Shown here: piece by piece, positions 34,228-42,033 of the stretch
Numbering within the stretch: position 1 is the stretch's first letter
Layout of the letters: every line of letters starts with the position of its first letter
Assembly: GCA_944324635.1 (NCBI GenBank)
Contig: CALUXC010000003.1
Coordinates: forward strand, 62,001-126,000
Direction: 5' to 3'
Length of the DNA stretch: 64,000 nucleotides
From: Candidatus Avelusimicrobium intestinipullorum
Lineage (GTDB): Bacteria; Elusimicrobiota; Elusimicrobia; Elusimicrobiales; Elusimicrobiaceae
Made by a program: the position numbers and the translations under genes
The notes under the pieces: generated by a model
Told to the model about the DNA's origin: nothing
Seen by the model: the letters and a program-made list of their open reading frames with translations, nothing else
Databases searched by the model: none

Positions 34228-37182
34228 ATGAGTGAGTTTTTGTTTCTAGTCGGGGGCGCATTGGGTGCTCTTGCTTTTCTTTTTTGTTTGATTTTATTTC
34301 ATTCTGTCGGTAATTTGGACAATAAGATTTTCTTGTTAAAAAAGAAAATCCAAGAGTTGGAAGCTTTGCTTGCTCAAAAAGGTTCCCAACCGCAAGAATT
34401 GTCGGAGCCGTGCGCTCAGGAACAAGCAGAACAAAAAAAACCTGCCGTGTGCGCGGCGGCTGTTTCTCAGCCGGCGGCCCCGGCCGAACAGACTCCGGTT
34501 TCCTCGCCTATACCAACCCCTGTTTCCGAGCCTTTGCCCTCGCAAGAACCTTCCGCTCCTGCAGCGGCTTCTGTTTCCGCACAACAAGACGTTCCTTCTC
34601 AAGAACCTCTTGCCGCACCTGCTTGCCCGGTGCAAGCTTGCGAAGCAACCCAAACAGAACCCCCTTCTTCCTCTTCCAAAGAAGAGGCGTCCAACTGGAC
34701 GATTGTGCAGCTCCTTTCCTGGGTAGGCGGATTTACGCTTTTGGTGGCGGCCGGGTTTTGGATTAAATACGCTATTGAAAACGATTTGCTCAGCCCCGCT
34801 GCGCGCATGATGTTAAGCGCGGCGGTGGGCGTGATATTGCTGGCGGCCGGGTTATTTATTAAAAAAGAAACCCTAAAAACCACGGCGGATACTTTTTGCG
34901 GCGTGGGGCTGACGGTGATGTATATATCGGTGTATGGAGCACAGGTGTTTTATCAGCTGATAGCACCGTCGGCCGCGTTTGGGTTGATGGCGGGCATATC
35001 GCTGGCGTCTTTTGCGGTGGCGGTATGGAAGCGGACGAAATATGTGGGCTTCTTGGCCGAAATTATCAGCTTTTTGACGCCCTTTTTGCTCTCCTTTGAC
35101 CATTGGAACTTGACCGTTTTCTTTACGTATATGGCGTTTATCAACGTAGCGGCCGGTGCGGCGGCCTTGGCCCGCCAGTGGGACAGCCTGCTTGTAGGGG
35201 CGGCGGTGTTTACGTTTTTGGGCCAGCTGGCCGCTTACTCCCAAAGCGGCGGCTCTGCCCAGCCGGGAGTATTTTGCGTGTTTGGGGCGATTTATGCCAG
35301 TGCGGCGGCGCTGGCTGCGTGGAAGTATACCGCACGCCTGCAGGTGTATTGCCGTAACGCGTTAGGGTTGTTTGTAGCGGGGAATTTGCTGTTTGTGTTG
35401 TGGGGCATGCTGGAAGGGAAATTGACGTTCGCAGGGTCTTTCTATTTATTGGCCCTTGGCCTGTGGCTTAACTTAACGCTTGTATATTTAACCTGTCGGG
35501 ACGAAAAAATGTACACCTGGGTGTGGCGCGTAGGGAAAGTGTTTCTGTTCCTTGCCTTGTGGACGTGGACGGATACTTTTTCCCAGCACATAAAGCCGCT
35601 TCTTATGTTGGGTACGTTTTTGGCGTTTGCGGCCATAAACGGCGGGGCGGATTTGTACTTATATAGACGTCAAAATCGTCAGCCCGGGTTATGGGGGGTG
35701 CTGTTCCCGGTGATGTTGATGCTGCCTTTGGTAAAAGTGATTGCCGGCGGCGGATTTTGGGAAATAAGCCTGCTTTTAACGGCGCTTTTGACGATATCTC
35801 TCCTGCTTGCGCTAGCGGCCAAAAGACCTTTGTCCGGGTTGTGTGCGGTGGTGCTGTTTGTGGTTGCATTGGCGGCTGTCGAGCCGGAAACGGCTTGGGG
35901 TATGGACGGAGCGGCGTGGGTGCTGTTGCTGGGGTTGGTGCCGGTAGCGTTGCTTTTTGCCGTGGTGCGCTGGATATTCCCCAGTCAGTTTTCTCAGGCC
36001 AATAGTACCATGTTTGTATCGGCCATTATGCCGTATGTGCTGGCGTTAAGCGCGTTGGGAGGGGTGCAGGATAATTGGTCTTTACTGTTAGGGTATGTGC
36101 TTATCCTTAATTTATTAAGTATATTTTTGGCCTATATTTATAAAAACGGTAAAATCCTGCCTGCCGCTTTGGCGGGAAGCACCTTGTTGCAGTTGGTGGT
36201 GTATGGCGGCATGGAACAATCTTTTACGGGGGCGTTTATCGGTTGGACGCTTGGCTTAAACGCCGTATTTGCCGCGGGAGCATTCGTGTTTAAGCAACGC
36301 TTTAGCGAAGATAAAAGCGCTTGGGTGGCGGCGTCTTTGGCCGGGGTGGCGGCGTTTTTCTTGACCTCCCTTACCTTACACCATTATTACGAAATAGATT
36401 ACAGCTGGACGGCTATCGCCTTTGCCTTAATATACGGGGCGATTACCTATGAAGCGGCTTCCTGGCAGCCTGTGGAGCAAGGCATTCAGCGGGCGCGGCT
36501 GGCGTGGCTGGGCGGCGTGACGCTTTTATTTATCACGGCGTTTTTCCCCATGCATTTCCATATGCAATGGCTGAGCGTATCGTGGGCGTTGGAAGGTGCG
36601 GCCCTGGTATGGCTGTGCCGCCGTTTGCAGTTCCGCGGGTTGGCGCTGACGGGCTTTTGGCTGCTTGTTACGTCCTTCTTCTTGGTGTTTTTGGGGACGA
36701 ACTTTGCCTTGCAGGGGGATAGTTCCCTCTTCAACCGCTTTTTGTATGTGTTTGGCCTAGTGGGGGCTTCCCTGCTTTGGGCGGCCGGACAATGGAGCCT
36801 GAACGAAGAAAAAGTGTTTGCCTCTTGGCTAAAGGCCTTGGGGGGAATTGTTTTCTTTGCGTTGCTAAACGTGGAAATTGCGGTATATTTTTCGCAGGGT
36901 GCAGGCACCTTACAGTTTGATATGTTCGGTTCGTTTGACTCCGCCATCGCCTATACGCTGGGGTGGACGGTGTTCGGCAGTATATGCCTGTTCTTGGGAT
37001 TTGGCAAGAAGGGCGGTTATGTGGCCCCGGTGGGATTAATCATTATTTGTTTTTCGCTGTTAAAGTTGTTCTTCTCCGATATTTGGGCCTTAGGCGGGCT
37101 ATACCGAGTGTGCGGCCTAGTAGGGGTGGCACTGGTGCTAATAGGCGTTTCGTTCTTGTTTCAAATGTTGCAAAAGAAATAA
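34228..37182 (+). CDS. DUF2339 large multi-pass membrane protein
   Basis: 984 aa, one of the largest proteins here. An N-terminal helix (about 1-25), a short coiled coil (KKKIQELEALLAQKG, about 38-52), a disordered Pro/Ala/Gln-rich linker (about 55-155), then roughly 800 residues of closely spaced hydrophobic segments (probably more than 20 helices), starting WTIVQLLSWVGGFTLLVAAGFWIKYA. That pattern matches the DUF2339 family, whose function is not established. The start at 34228 has AGGTGAGG upstream; a GTG at 34219 is less likely. Single-gene unit with its own terminator, inside the interval between the two tRNA-Leu copies. Linker codons are A/C-rich compared with the membrane part. Confidence 0.85.
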   Translation: MSEFLFLVGGALGALAFLFCLILFHSVGNLDNKIFLLKKKIQELEALLAQKGSQPQELSEPCAQEQAEQKKPAVCAAAVSQPAAPAEQTPVSSPIPTPVSEPLPSQEPSAPAAASVSAQQDVPSQEPLAAPACPVQACEATQTEPPSSSSKEEASNWTIVQLLSWVGGFTLLVAAGFWIKYAIENDLLSPAARMMLSAAVGVILLAAGLFIKKETLKTTADTFCGVGLTVMYISVYGAQVFYQLIAPSAAFGLMAGISLASFAVAVWKRTKYVGFLAEIISFLTPFLLSFDHWNLTVFFTYMAFINVAAGAAALARQWDSLLVGAAVFTFLGQLAAYSQSGGSAQPGVFCVFGAIYASAAALAAWKYTARLQVYCRNALGLFVAGNLLFVLWGMLEGKLTFAGSFYLLALGLWLNLTLVYLTCRDEKMYTWVWRVGKVFLFLALWTWTDTFSQHIKPLLMLGTFLAFAAINGGADLYLYRRQNRQPGLWGVLFPVMLMLPLVKVIAGGGFWEISLLLTALLTISLLLALAAKRPLSGLCAVVLFVVALAAVEPETAWGMDGAAWVLLLGLVPVALLFAVVRWIFPSQFSQANSTMFVSAIMPYVLALSALGGVQDNWSLLLGYVLILNLLSIFLAYIYKNGKILPAALAGSTLLQLVVYGGMEQSFTGAFIGWTLGLNAVFAAGAFVFKQRFSEDKSAWVAASLAGVAAFFLTSLTLHHYYEIDYSWTAIAFALIYGAITYEAASWQPVEQGIQRARLAWLGGVTLLFITAFFPMHFHMQWLSVSWALEGAALVWLCRRLQFRGLALTGFWLLVTSFFLVFLGTNFALQGDSSLFNRFLYVFGLVGASLLWAAGQWSLNEEKVFASWLKALGGIVFFALLNVEIAVYFSQGAGTLQFDMFGSFDSAIAYTLGWTVFGSICLFLGFGKKGGYVAPVGLIIICFSLLKLFFSDIWALGGLYRVCGLVGVALVLIGVSFLFQMLQKK

Positions 37183-37185
37183 TAA

Positions 37186-37214
37186 AAAGACCTCGCTTTT
37201 AAGCGAGGCCTTTT
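37186..37214 (+). terminator. Terminator of the DUF2339 gene
   Basis: CCTCGCTT/AAGCGAGG hairpin starting 8 nt after the stop, with A-tract before and TTTTTAT after. Confidence 0.85.
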
Positions 37215-37364
37215 TATATTGGGGCGGAGGCTGTTTCCGTAGCCGAGGAGGTGTTCGGGGGGCACAAAGCTAAAAGGCAAAATCATAAAAATAGTCTGTA
37301 AAAATAGAGGTGACAAAGATGGTGAAAATATAAGACATAGGGAAATATTTCCCAAGGAGATAAT

Positions 37365-37900
37365 ATGAAACGAGGTTTTACCTTGATTGAATTGTTGGTA
37401 GTGGTTCTGATTATTGGTATTCTGACGGCGGTGGCGCTTCCGCAATACGAAAAAGCCGTGAATAAATCACGTATTGCCAGGTGGCTGTCTATGGGGCGCA
37501 CGTTAGCCAATGCCACAGAGCTTTACTACTTGGCCAATGGAGAATTTCCGACGTCTTTTGATCAACTGGATATCGGCGCGGACGGGGCAACTGACGGGAA
37601 CGGAAATGCTTATGTGTCTGGGAATAAGTTGTACTATAACGTGAAGCAAGGGGGAGCACATCAAAGCGTTCCCGGCGTTCGGGTACGGTTTGATTTAATG
37701 CCGGCCGGTTTTGTGCAGGCGTAGGTTGCTTTTACTGATGAACAGGAAATATGGCTGAATTTTTTTTCCCGCAAAGCTATCCGGGGGGTGCGGCCGTTCG
37801 TGGAAAGACCCTTTGCCAAGGCGTTGGAAAGTCCCGGGAGATTTGCAAAAGTTTGTCGCCTTCCGGCCGTAACAACGGAACGTGGTATATGCTGGAGTAG
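37365..37900 (+). pseudogene. Type IV pilin-like gene, probably broken (stop + frameshift)
   Basis: The open part (37365-37724, 119 aa) has a perfect class III prepilin leader: MKRGFTLIELLVVVLIIG with cleavage after Gly4 and Glu9 (mature Glu5), then the usual helix and LANATELYYLANGEFP. It stops at TAG 37722. In another frame, 37741-37900 continues as pilin-like sequence: AEFFFPQSYPGG, then GKTLCQGVGKSREICKSL, and ends GTWYMLE. Cys pairs of this kind close the C-terminal loop of such pilins. This suggests one in-frame stop and one frame change (a run of eight T lies at 37760-37767). AAGGAG precedes the ATG. If the short form is made, it lacks the disulphide loop. The alternative is a genuinely short pilin with chance similarity downstream. 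Confidence 0.65.
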
Positions 37901-37952
37901 AGAAATCCTTTGTGCTTAGCTGGATGGAAATTTTGAAAAACAAACTGACACA

Positions 37953-37988
37953 ACAAGGCCCTTTGGTAAATTTGCCAAAGGGCCTTGT
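37953..37988 (-). terminator. Strong hairpin after the SpoIID-like gene
   Basis: 14-bp perfect stem ACAAGGCCCTTTGG/CCAAAGGGCCTTGT, 11 nt beyond the stop at 37999. Only a weak T-tract (TTGTTG) follows on the - strand. Confidence 0.65.
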
Positions 37989-37998
37989 ACTTGTAAAT

Positions 37999-39027
37999 TT
38001 ATTTCTTGGTTTTGGCGGGGTTAATAAAACCGTTCTTCAAAATTTCCTGTACGGCTTTAGTGTAAAAGTCGGATAGATCGTAACGGCCTATGCGGCTGCC
38101 GGGTACAAAAGACGTCAAAATACTTTGATAAGATTTCCCTTTGCGGGCCATTTTAATCATTTCTTCTTGGCAAATAACGCCTTTTTGAGCGGCGGTTTTG
38201 TTGCCGCAGGTGTTGTACTGTACCTTGGCAATTTTATTGTCTTTTATCAGCACTTCCCCTGCCGTTTGCCGGACGGCCTTCTTTACCAAATCAGGCGGCA
38301 GTTCGCGCCCGTTTACGCGTTTGCGGCAGTTGTAGGCCTGGTCCGTGGGGGTGGAAAATAATTGGAAATGAAGCCAATTTTTGTTTCCTTTTTCCAGCGC
38401 TTGCAAGCGGTATTGCGCAATGAATAAACCGAATGTGCGCACCAAAACGGTTTGGGCTTTTAAGGCATTTAAGGATTTTTCCGCACCCAGCTCGCAGTTG
38501 ACCACGTGGGTGACGTATTTTTCCAGTTCTACCGTTTCCACAATGTTTACGCCGCTTTGAGCATAAACGGACAGCGGCCCGCTGTAGGTGATGGGCCCGC
38601 CGTATTTGGCTTGGGAAAAAGAAACGAAGTCGCTTGTCAGCCGTGCCTCTTTTTGCAAATTGAGGGCATGGGGCGGCAAGGGCCGTTTGGAAACGGAAAA
38701 TACACGCGCGGCATTGTTGTCCGCCAAGGTCCCTTCAAAAGAACGAATGATATGAATTTTTTTGTTCTCGGGAATTTCTATTTTTTTTGTTTTTCCTTCT
38801 TTATTTTGCAAAGTAAGCTGCAAGCCTTTGCCAAAAGGTCCGATTTTTAGGTCGGTGTCTTTGGGGAAAGGACCGTAAAATTCGTTTCCGGAAACGATAA
38901 CGTAATTTTGCGAAAACGACAAATCCGCCCGCGGCGCGCGCTTAAGGATCAGCACATTGAGTGTGGTAGCCGTGGCCGCGCTCCAGGAAAGGGCAACAAA
39001 GAGTAAAAATAAAACATACTTTCTCAT
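37999..39027 (-). CDS. SpoIID/LytB domain protein, exported
   Basis: 342 aa. Signal peptide MRKYVLFLLFVALSWSAATA. A beta-rich N-terminal region (about 22-165) precedes the SpoIID domain: VNCELGAEKSLNALKAQTVLVRTF with the conserved Glu and the Ala-Arg helix, then LFSTPTDQAYNCR, AVRQTAGEVL and QYNTCGN. SpoIID-type proteins are lytic transglycosylases or amidase enhancers that act on denuded glycan; outside spore formers they act in division or wall turnover. The catalytic Glu context is present. The start at 39027 follows a TATAAT by 6 nt; an upstream ATG at 39078 gives a longer, unlikely N-terminus. Paired in theme with the amidase at 42.9-44.8 kb. Confidence 0.88.
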   Translation of the reverse strand: MRKYVLFLLFVALSWSAATATTLNVLILKRAPRADLSFSQNYVIVSGNEFYGPFPKDTDLKIGPFGKGLQLTLQNKEGKTKKIEIPENKKIHIIRSFEGTLADNNAARVFSVSKRPLPPHALNLQKEARLTSDFVSFSQAKYGGPITYSGPLSVYAQSGVNIVETVELEKYVTHVVNCELGAEKSLNALKAQTVLVRTFGLFIAQYRLQALEKGNKNWLHFQLFSTPTDQAYNCRKRVNGRELPPDLVKKAVRQTAGEVLIKDNKIAKVQYNTCGNKTAAQKGVICQEEMIKMARKGKSYQSILTSFVPGSRIGRYDLSDFYTKAVQEILKNGFINPAKTKK

Positions 39028-39033
39028 ATATTT

Positions 39034-39039
39034 ATTATA
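39034..39039 (-). promoter_or_regulatory. -10 box of the SpoIID-like gene, leaderless geometry
   Basis: Perfect TATAAT on the - strand, 6 nt before the ATG at 39027. No ribosome-binding site. Confidence 0.5.
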
Positions 39040-39119
39040 GATACAAAAAAGTGTTTTTCCCAGGGTCTTTAGGCCCATAAGGGCCCTGGGTCCGAAGAAA
39101 AATAAGTAATATGGCGTTT

Positions 39120-39236
39120 AATTTGCTAAAATAAATTATAAGCTGTTATGCCGGGGTGCTGGAATTGGTATACAGGATGGTCTCAAAAACCATTGCCCTT
39201 TCGGGCTTAAGGGTTCAAGTCCCTTCCCCGGTAAAA
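39120..39236 (+). repeat. Direct repeat copy 2 (tRNA-Leu plus flanks)
   Basis: Same as 33946-34062 except one base, 5,174 bp downstream. Includes the TGC-TAAAAT extended -10 at 39124-39132. Confidence 0.9.
39150..39233 (+). tRNA. tRNA-Leu (anticodon CAA), copy 2
   Basis: Identical over all 84 nt to the copy at 33976. Both look functional. The terminator downstream is different, so the duplication ended 3 nt after the gene. Confidence 0.95.
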
Positions 39237-39246
39237 AGATTTAAAA

Positions 39247-39289
39247 AGCGGTATTTTTAGAGAATATCCTCTAAAAATACCGCTTTTTT
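39247..39289 (+). terminator. Terminator of tRNA-Leu copy 2
   Basis: A 16-bp stem AGCGGTATTTTTAGAG/CTCTAAAAATACCGCT with loop AATATC, followed by a T run. Confidence 0.85.
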
Positions 39290-39405
39290 ATTAAGGAGTA
39301 GTCAAAGTTTTTTAAATAAAATAACAGAAAAGTTTTGAGAATATCCCAAAAGATTCTGTTCCTCCTTACTAGGAGAAGTCTATTCTAACTGAAATTTTAT
39401 GAAGA

Positions 39406-39437
39406 ATGCCTGCAACTTTTAGATGCAGGCATTTTTC
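39406..39437. terminator. Hairpin between tRNA-Leu copy 2 and the lipoprotein gene
   Basis: ATGCCTGCA/TGCAGGCAT stem with loop ACTTTTAGA and TTTTT on the + side. It can serve the - strand gene ending at 39490 only weakly. The rest of 39290-39489 shows no gene. Confidence 0.6.
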
Positions 39438-39489
39438 ATTGTGGAATCGGAAGAAAAAATGATCTTCACAACAGAGGAATATATATTTT

Positions 39490-40401
39490 TCAATATGCTA
39501 TTTGTTTTCTCAACCAAGAATCACAATAATACATCTTCCATTGCTTAGCCCACTTAGAATAGGCAATGACGTCGTTCTTCCGGTATTGCAAAAGGCCGCT
39601 TCCCCACATTTCATCATATAGTTGGGGACAGATTTTTTCACCTTGCTTTATGAGCTTTTCTTCTTCTTCCTTTTGGTGTTTACGTTTGTTAGCGGCTGCG
39701 GTTTGTTCTGCCAGCAACTGGTTGATTCTTTTTTGATCTACCGACATTTTCTTAACAATATGAATTTGATTAACAGGGCTTCCTTTCTCATCCAACAGTT
39801 CACAGTATTTTCGGGCACAATTCAGTTTCATCTTTTGGGGTGAGACTTCATAGCCGATCTGTACGCCTAAGTTCTTTTCATTGAGTGATTGAAAAGGATT
39901 GAGAAAGGTAATTTCCTCTTTATTATTTTCTAATCGAATACCGGTACACTCGTTTACATACATTGGAACAGTAATCGGTAATAAAGGCCATAGCAGGAAA
40001 GCAACATAAAAACCGGAACAATCGTCAGTTGCCGCCCGGGCATAAGCTAAATCTAGGGTAAATTCTTTAGTCGTTAATGAGCAAGAATTAAAGCATATTC
40101 CCGGCGACTTCAAATCATACTCTTTCAGCGCAGATTTTAAAACGGAAGGGAGTTTTTTGGGCAACGGCACCATTTTTTCATGATATTGTACAGGAATTTG
40201 GATTTGAGCATGCATGTCGTCTATTATTTTATGTTTTACCTGCTCAGTATGCCCAACGGCTTTTAAATCATTGTAATACAGGCCTCCGTTTATCTCCTGT
40301 TTCCCACTTTTTCCTGCATTATGTACCCGTAATCCCTGCATAGTACCGGAGCAAGCACACACTAAACACGCAAGAATGGGTAAGAGAATTATTTTTTTCA
40401 T
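39490..40401 (-). CDS. Lipoprotein of unknown function
   Basis: 303 aa, not recognised. The signal peptide ends LVCACSG, a lipobox. The mature part has several Cys (FNSCS, DDCSGFY, VNECTG, NCARKYCELL, KICPQL, YYCDSW) suggesting disulphides, one hydrophobic stretch FYVAFLLWPLLPITVPMYV near the middle, a charged helical region KRKHQKEEEEKLIKQG (about 245-260) and an aromatic-rich end. AGGAGG before the ATG overlaps the stop of the upstream DNA-glycosylase-like gene. The gene is AT-rich compared with most of the window. A longer in-frame start at 40464 is less likely because it lacks a signal-peptide start. Confidence 0.75.
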   Translation of the reverse strand: MKKIILLPILACLVCACSGTMQGLRVHNAGKSGKQEINGGLYYNDLKAVGHTEQVKHKIIDDMHAQIQIPVQYHEKMVPLPKKLPSVLKSALKEYDLKSPGICFNSCSLTTKEFTLDLAYARAATDDCSGFYVAFLLWPLLPITVPMYVNECTGIRLENNKEEITFLNPFQSLNEKNLGVQIGYEVSPQKMKLNCARKYCELLDEKGSPVNQIHIVKKMSVDQKRINQLLAEQTAAANKRKHQKEEEEKLIKQGEKICPQLYDEMWGSGLLQYRKNDVIAYSKWAKQWKMYYCDSWLRKQIAY

Positions 40402-40414
40402 TTTATTTATCCTC

Positions 40415-40954
40415 CTAACAAGTAAAAAATTCTTCCCACAATTCAAACCGTTGTTGAGGGTCAATTTTTCCGTAATTGGCTGGGCTGAGCAAGTATTTGA
40501 ACTTAATCTTTTTTTCCGTACAGAATTGTTCTACTTCTTTTATTTTTCCTTGGATATTAGGAATACTGGAAAAAGTTTTTCTGGTGAAACAAACCTTTTT
40601 TCAGTGTTTTAAACGCGCAATTTCCGCTTTAACATCCGTACGGTTGGCTTTATTTAAATATTTATCTAGATTTACGTCACGGTAATTTGCGGCGTCTTCT
40701 TCCGGCATATCTATTGTTTCTATCAGGTCGGTAAAGTCTATTTTGTGCCGTTTGATGAAGGCTTCTTTGTCTTCAACAGAGCTGTATCTTAAACATTTTT
40801 CTCCAAAAATGGCGGACATTAGCTCCCCAAAAGCCGTGTGCCCTCTGCTGTAAAAGAAGGCGGCGGAATTAGAAGGAATATCGGGGTTAAATGTACCGAT
40901 AACTAAAATTTCCGTATCCGGATTTAATTTCCTTGGTAAAAATTTATGTTTCAT
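40415..40954 (-). pseudogene. Uracil-DNA-glycosylase-like gene interrupted by one in-frame TGA
   Basis: The frame reads 117 aa from ATG 40954 to TGA (40603-40601), then goes on in the same frame for 61 more codons to TAG 40417-40415. The first part has ILVIGTFNPDIPSN and FFYSRGHTAFGELMSAIFGE, like the uracil-DNA glycosylase superfamily. The second part has VCFTRKTFSSIPN and FKYLLSPANYG, which fits the rest of the same fold. Together they make about 178 residues of one continuous protein. A single base change would make the TGA. Many overlapping ATGA pairs show that UGA is a normal stop here. So this is a recent pseudogene, a read-through gene or a sequence error. It lies in a - strand trio with the TM2 and lipoprotein genes. 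Confidence 0.7.
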
Positions 40955-40979
40955 TTTTGTTTTTATCCTTTTTTAATAG

Positions 40980-41453
40980 TTATCTCATAATTACGCTTAA
41001 TATAAAGAAAAGTATAGCCATAATAATAGAACTTCTAATAACGATTCCTAAAAATACTAAAGGCAATCTGCCGGCAGAAATTCTTGGGGAATCTTTGCTG
41101 TTGTATTTAGCGTCAAATTTTTCTTGCGGCATAGCGCAAAATAAAATAGCTTGTATGATAGGCACCAACAGAAATATCCAAAATACGGGCAAAAATACAC
41201 TTATAAAAATTAAATTTTGTGCAGCAGCCGCATACCAAGTTGCTCTTCCTTCTAAACCTAGGTAGATATATTGCCCGCCGACAAACCAAAAGAACCATGT
41301 AAAAGCACCCGCCGCATATTTATTTTTTCTGGATGAACTTACGCAAAGAGTTTCTTTTTCCTTTGCTTTTTTCTCGCTATAACCGCAATTTGGACAAGTT
41401 TCCGCCAAATCAGAATATTCTTTCCCGCATTCTTTACATTTAATCAACGCCAT
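40980..41453 (-). CDS. Zinc-ribbon TM2-domain membrane protein
   Basis: 157 aa. An N-terminal zinc ribbon CKECGKEY...CPNCGYS (about 6-25; two CxxC pairs), a charged linker, then hydrophobic segments with the TM2-like pattern AAGAFTWFFWFVGGQYIYLGLEGRATWY (about 47-75), and a second helix pair up to the C-terminus. TM2 proteins are small membrane proteins of unknown function. The start at 41453 has an AAGGAG site and a promoter upstream. It leads the trio ending with the lipoprotein. Its base composition is AT-rich. Confidence 0.8.
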   Translation of the reverse strand: MALIKCKECGKEYSDLAETCPNCGYSEKKAKEKETLCVSSSRKNKYAAGAFTWFFWFVGGQYIYLGLEGRATWYAAAAQNLIFISVFLPVFWIFLLVPIIQAILFCAMPQEKFDAKYNSKDSPRISAGRLPLVFLGIVIRSSIIMAILFFILSVIMR

Positions 41454-41497
41454 ATTATTTCTCCTTATTATTTTTGATTTATTTTTTTCGGGCTCAA

Positions 41498-41506
41498 AGT
41501 ATAACA
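41498..41506 (-). promoter_or_regulatory. Extended -10 promoter of the TM2 gene cluster
   Basis: TGT-TATACT on the - strand gives a start near 41491 and a leader of about 38 nt with AAGGAG. It lies downstream of the terminator hairpin at 41532-41579, so the cluster has its own promoter. Confidence 0.5.
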
Positions 41507-41520
41507 AGAAGCAAAATCGG

Positions 41521-41735
41521 GCAAATAAAAACGGCTGTTATATTTGAGCCATTCAGACTAACCCAAATATAAACAGCCGCGGTTTCCTGCCCGTTGGGGC
41601 AGGAAACACTCGGCACAATATGCCCAAGGGATCAGCTCGGGTATACTGTGCCTCAAAACGACTGTTTTTGGAGTCTGAATGTGCCATTGGTATCCCAACA
41701 GCGCACCGTATTCTATATACGGTTCCAAAAACAGA
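41521..41735 (-). ncRNA. Candidate structured non-coding RNA, family unknown
   Basis: Read 41735 to 41521. In order: CTGTTTTTGG (41734-41725) pairs perfectly with CCAAAAACAG (41671-41662), enclosing a CCGTAT/ATACGG hairpin (41706-41722) and a GTGC/GCAC helix with an inner TTGG/CCAA (41681-41706). A 14-bp helix with one mismatch lies at 41612-41652, then an 11-bp perfect hairpin GTTTCCTGCCC/GGGCAGGAAAC (41582-41607). A 15-bp hairpin with one bulge (41532-41579) is followed by TTTTTATTTG, a good terminator. The loop of that hairpin carries AGTCTGAAT, complementary to ATTCAGACT at 41672-41680, a possible 9-bp pseudoknot. A TACAAT lies 7 nt before the first helix. No match to 6S, tmRNA, SRP or RNase P motifs was seen. 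A 60-codon frame crosses it but begins at TTG without a ribosome-binding site. Confidence 0.6.
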
Positions 41736-42033
41736 TTCAAATTGTATATAAGCCGCGTTTAAGGCTTATTGGTGAAGATAGTAACCTCGTAATAAATATA
41801 TCTCATTATAAATTTTTTTCTATGCTTTTTCTATATTTATTTTAGAACAATAATTTGTTGTTTCCTGCAGAGTAGTTTTGAATAGAGAGTAAAAACTGTT
41901 TAATAATTATATGGTCATTTTATTTCCTTGTTGCGTTTTTATGATGATATTCGGAAATTTATTTTGTACTATTTATAACGAAATGATGATTTCGCTACTT
42001 GTTCCAATACTATATTAGTACATTAAAGACGCA

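Noticed and set aside
39058..39091. Hairpin CCCAGGG/CCCTGGG upstream of the SpoIID-like gene
   Set aside because: It has no T run on either strand and no gene ending near it on the proper side; kept only as a note.
33946..39236. Integrated element with integrase
   Set aside because: No recombinase, phage or transposase gene lies between the tRNA copies, and both tRNA genes are complete, so no standard att remnant can be shown.
40415..40954. UGA reassigned to an amino acid, or selenocysteine
   Set aside because: UGA ends several genes with tight ATGA overlaps (addB, oadG-birA, kinase-regulator), and no SECIS-like hairpin was seen after the codon.
41558..41740. 60-codon - strand frame over the folded RNA candidate
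   Set aside because: It begins at TTG without a ribosome-binding site, and the sequence is better explained by paired helices and a terminator.
41594..41845. 83-codon + strand frame through the same stretch
   Set aside because: No ribosome-binding site, no recognisable motif, and it ends in AT-rich low-complexity sequence.
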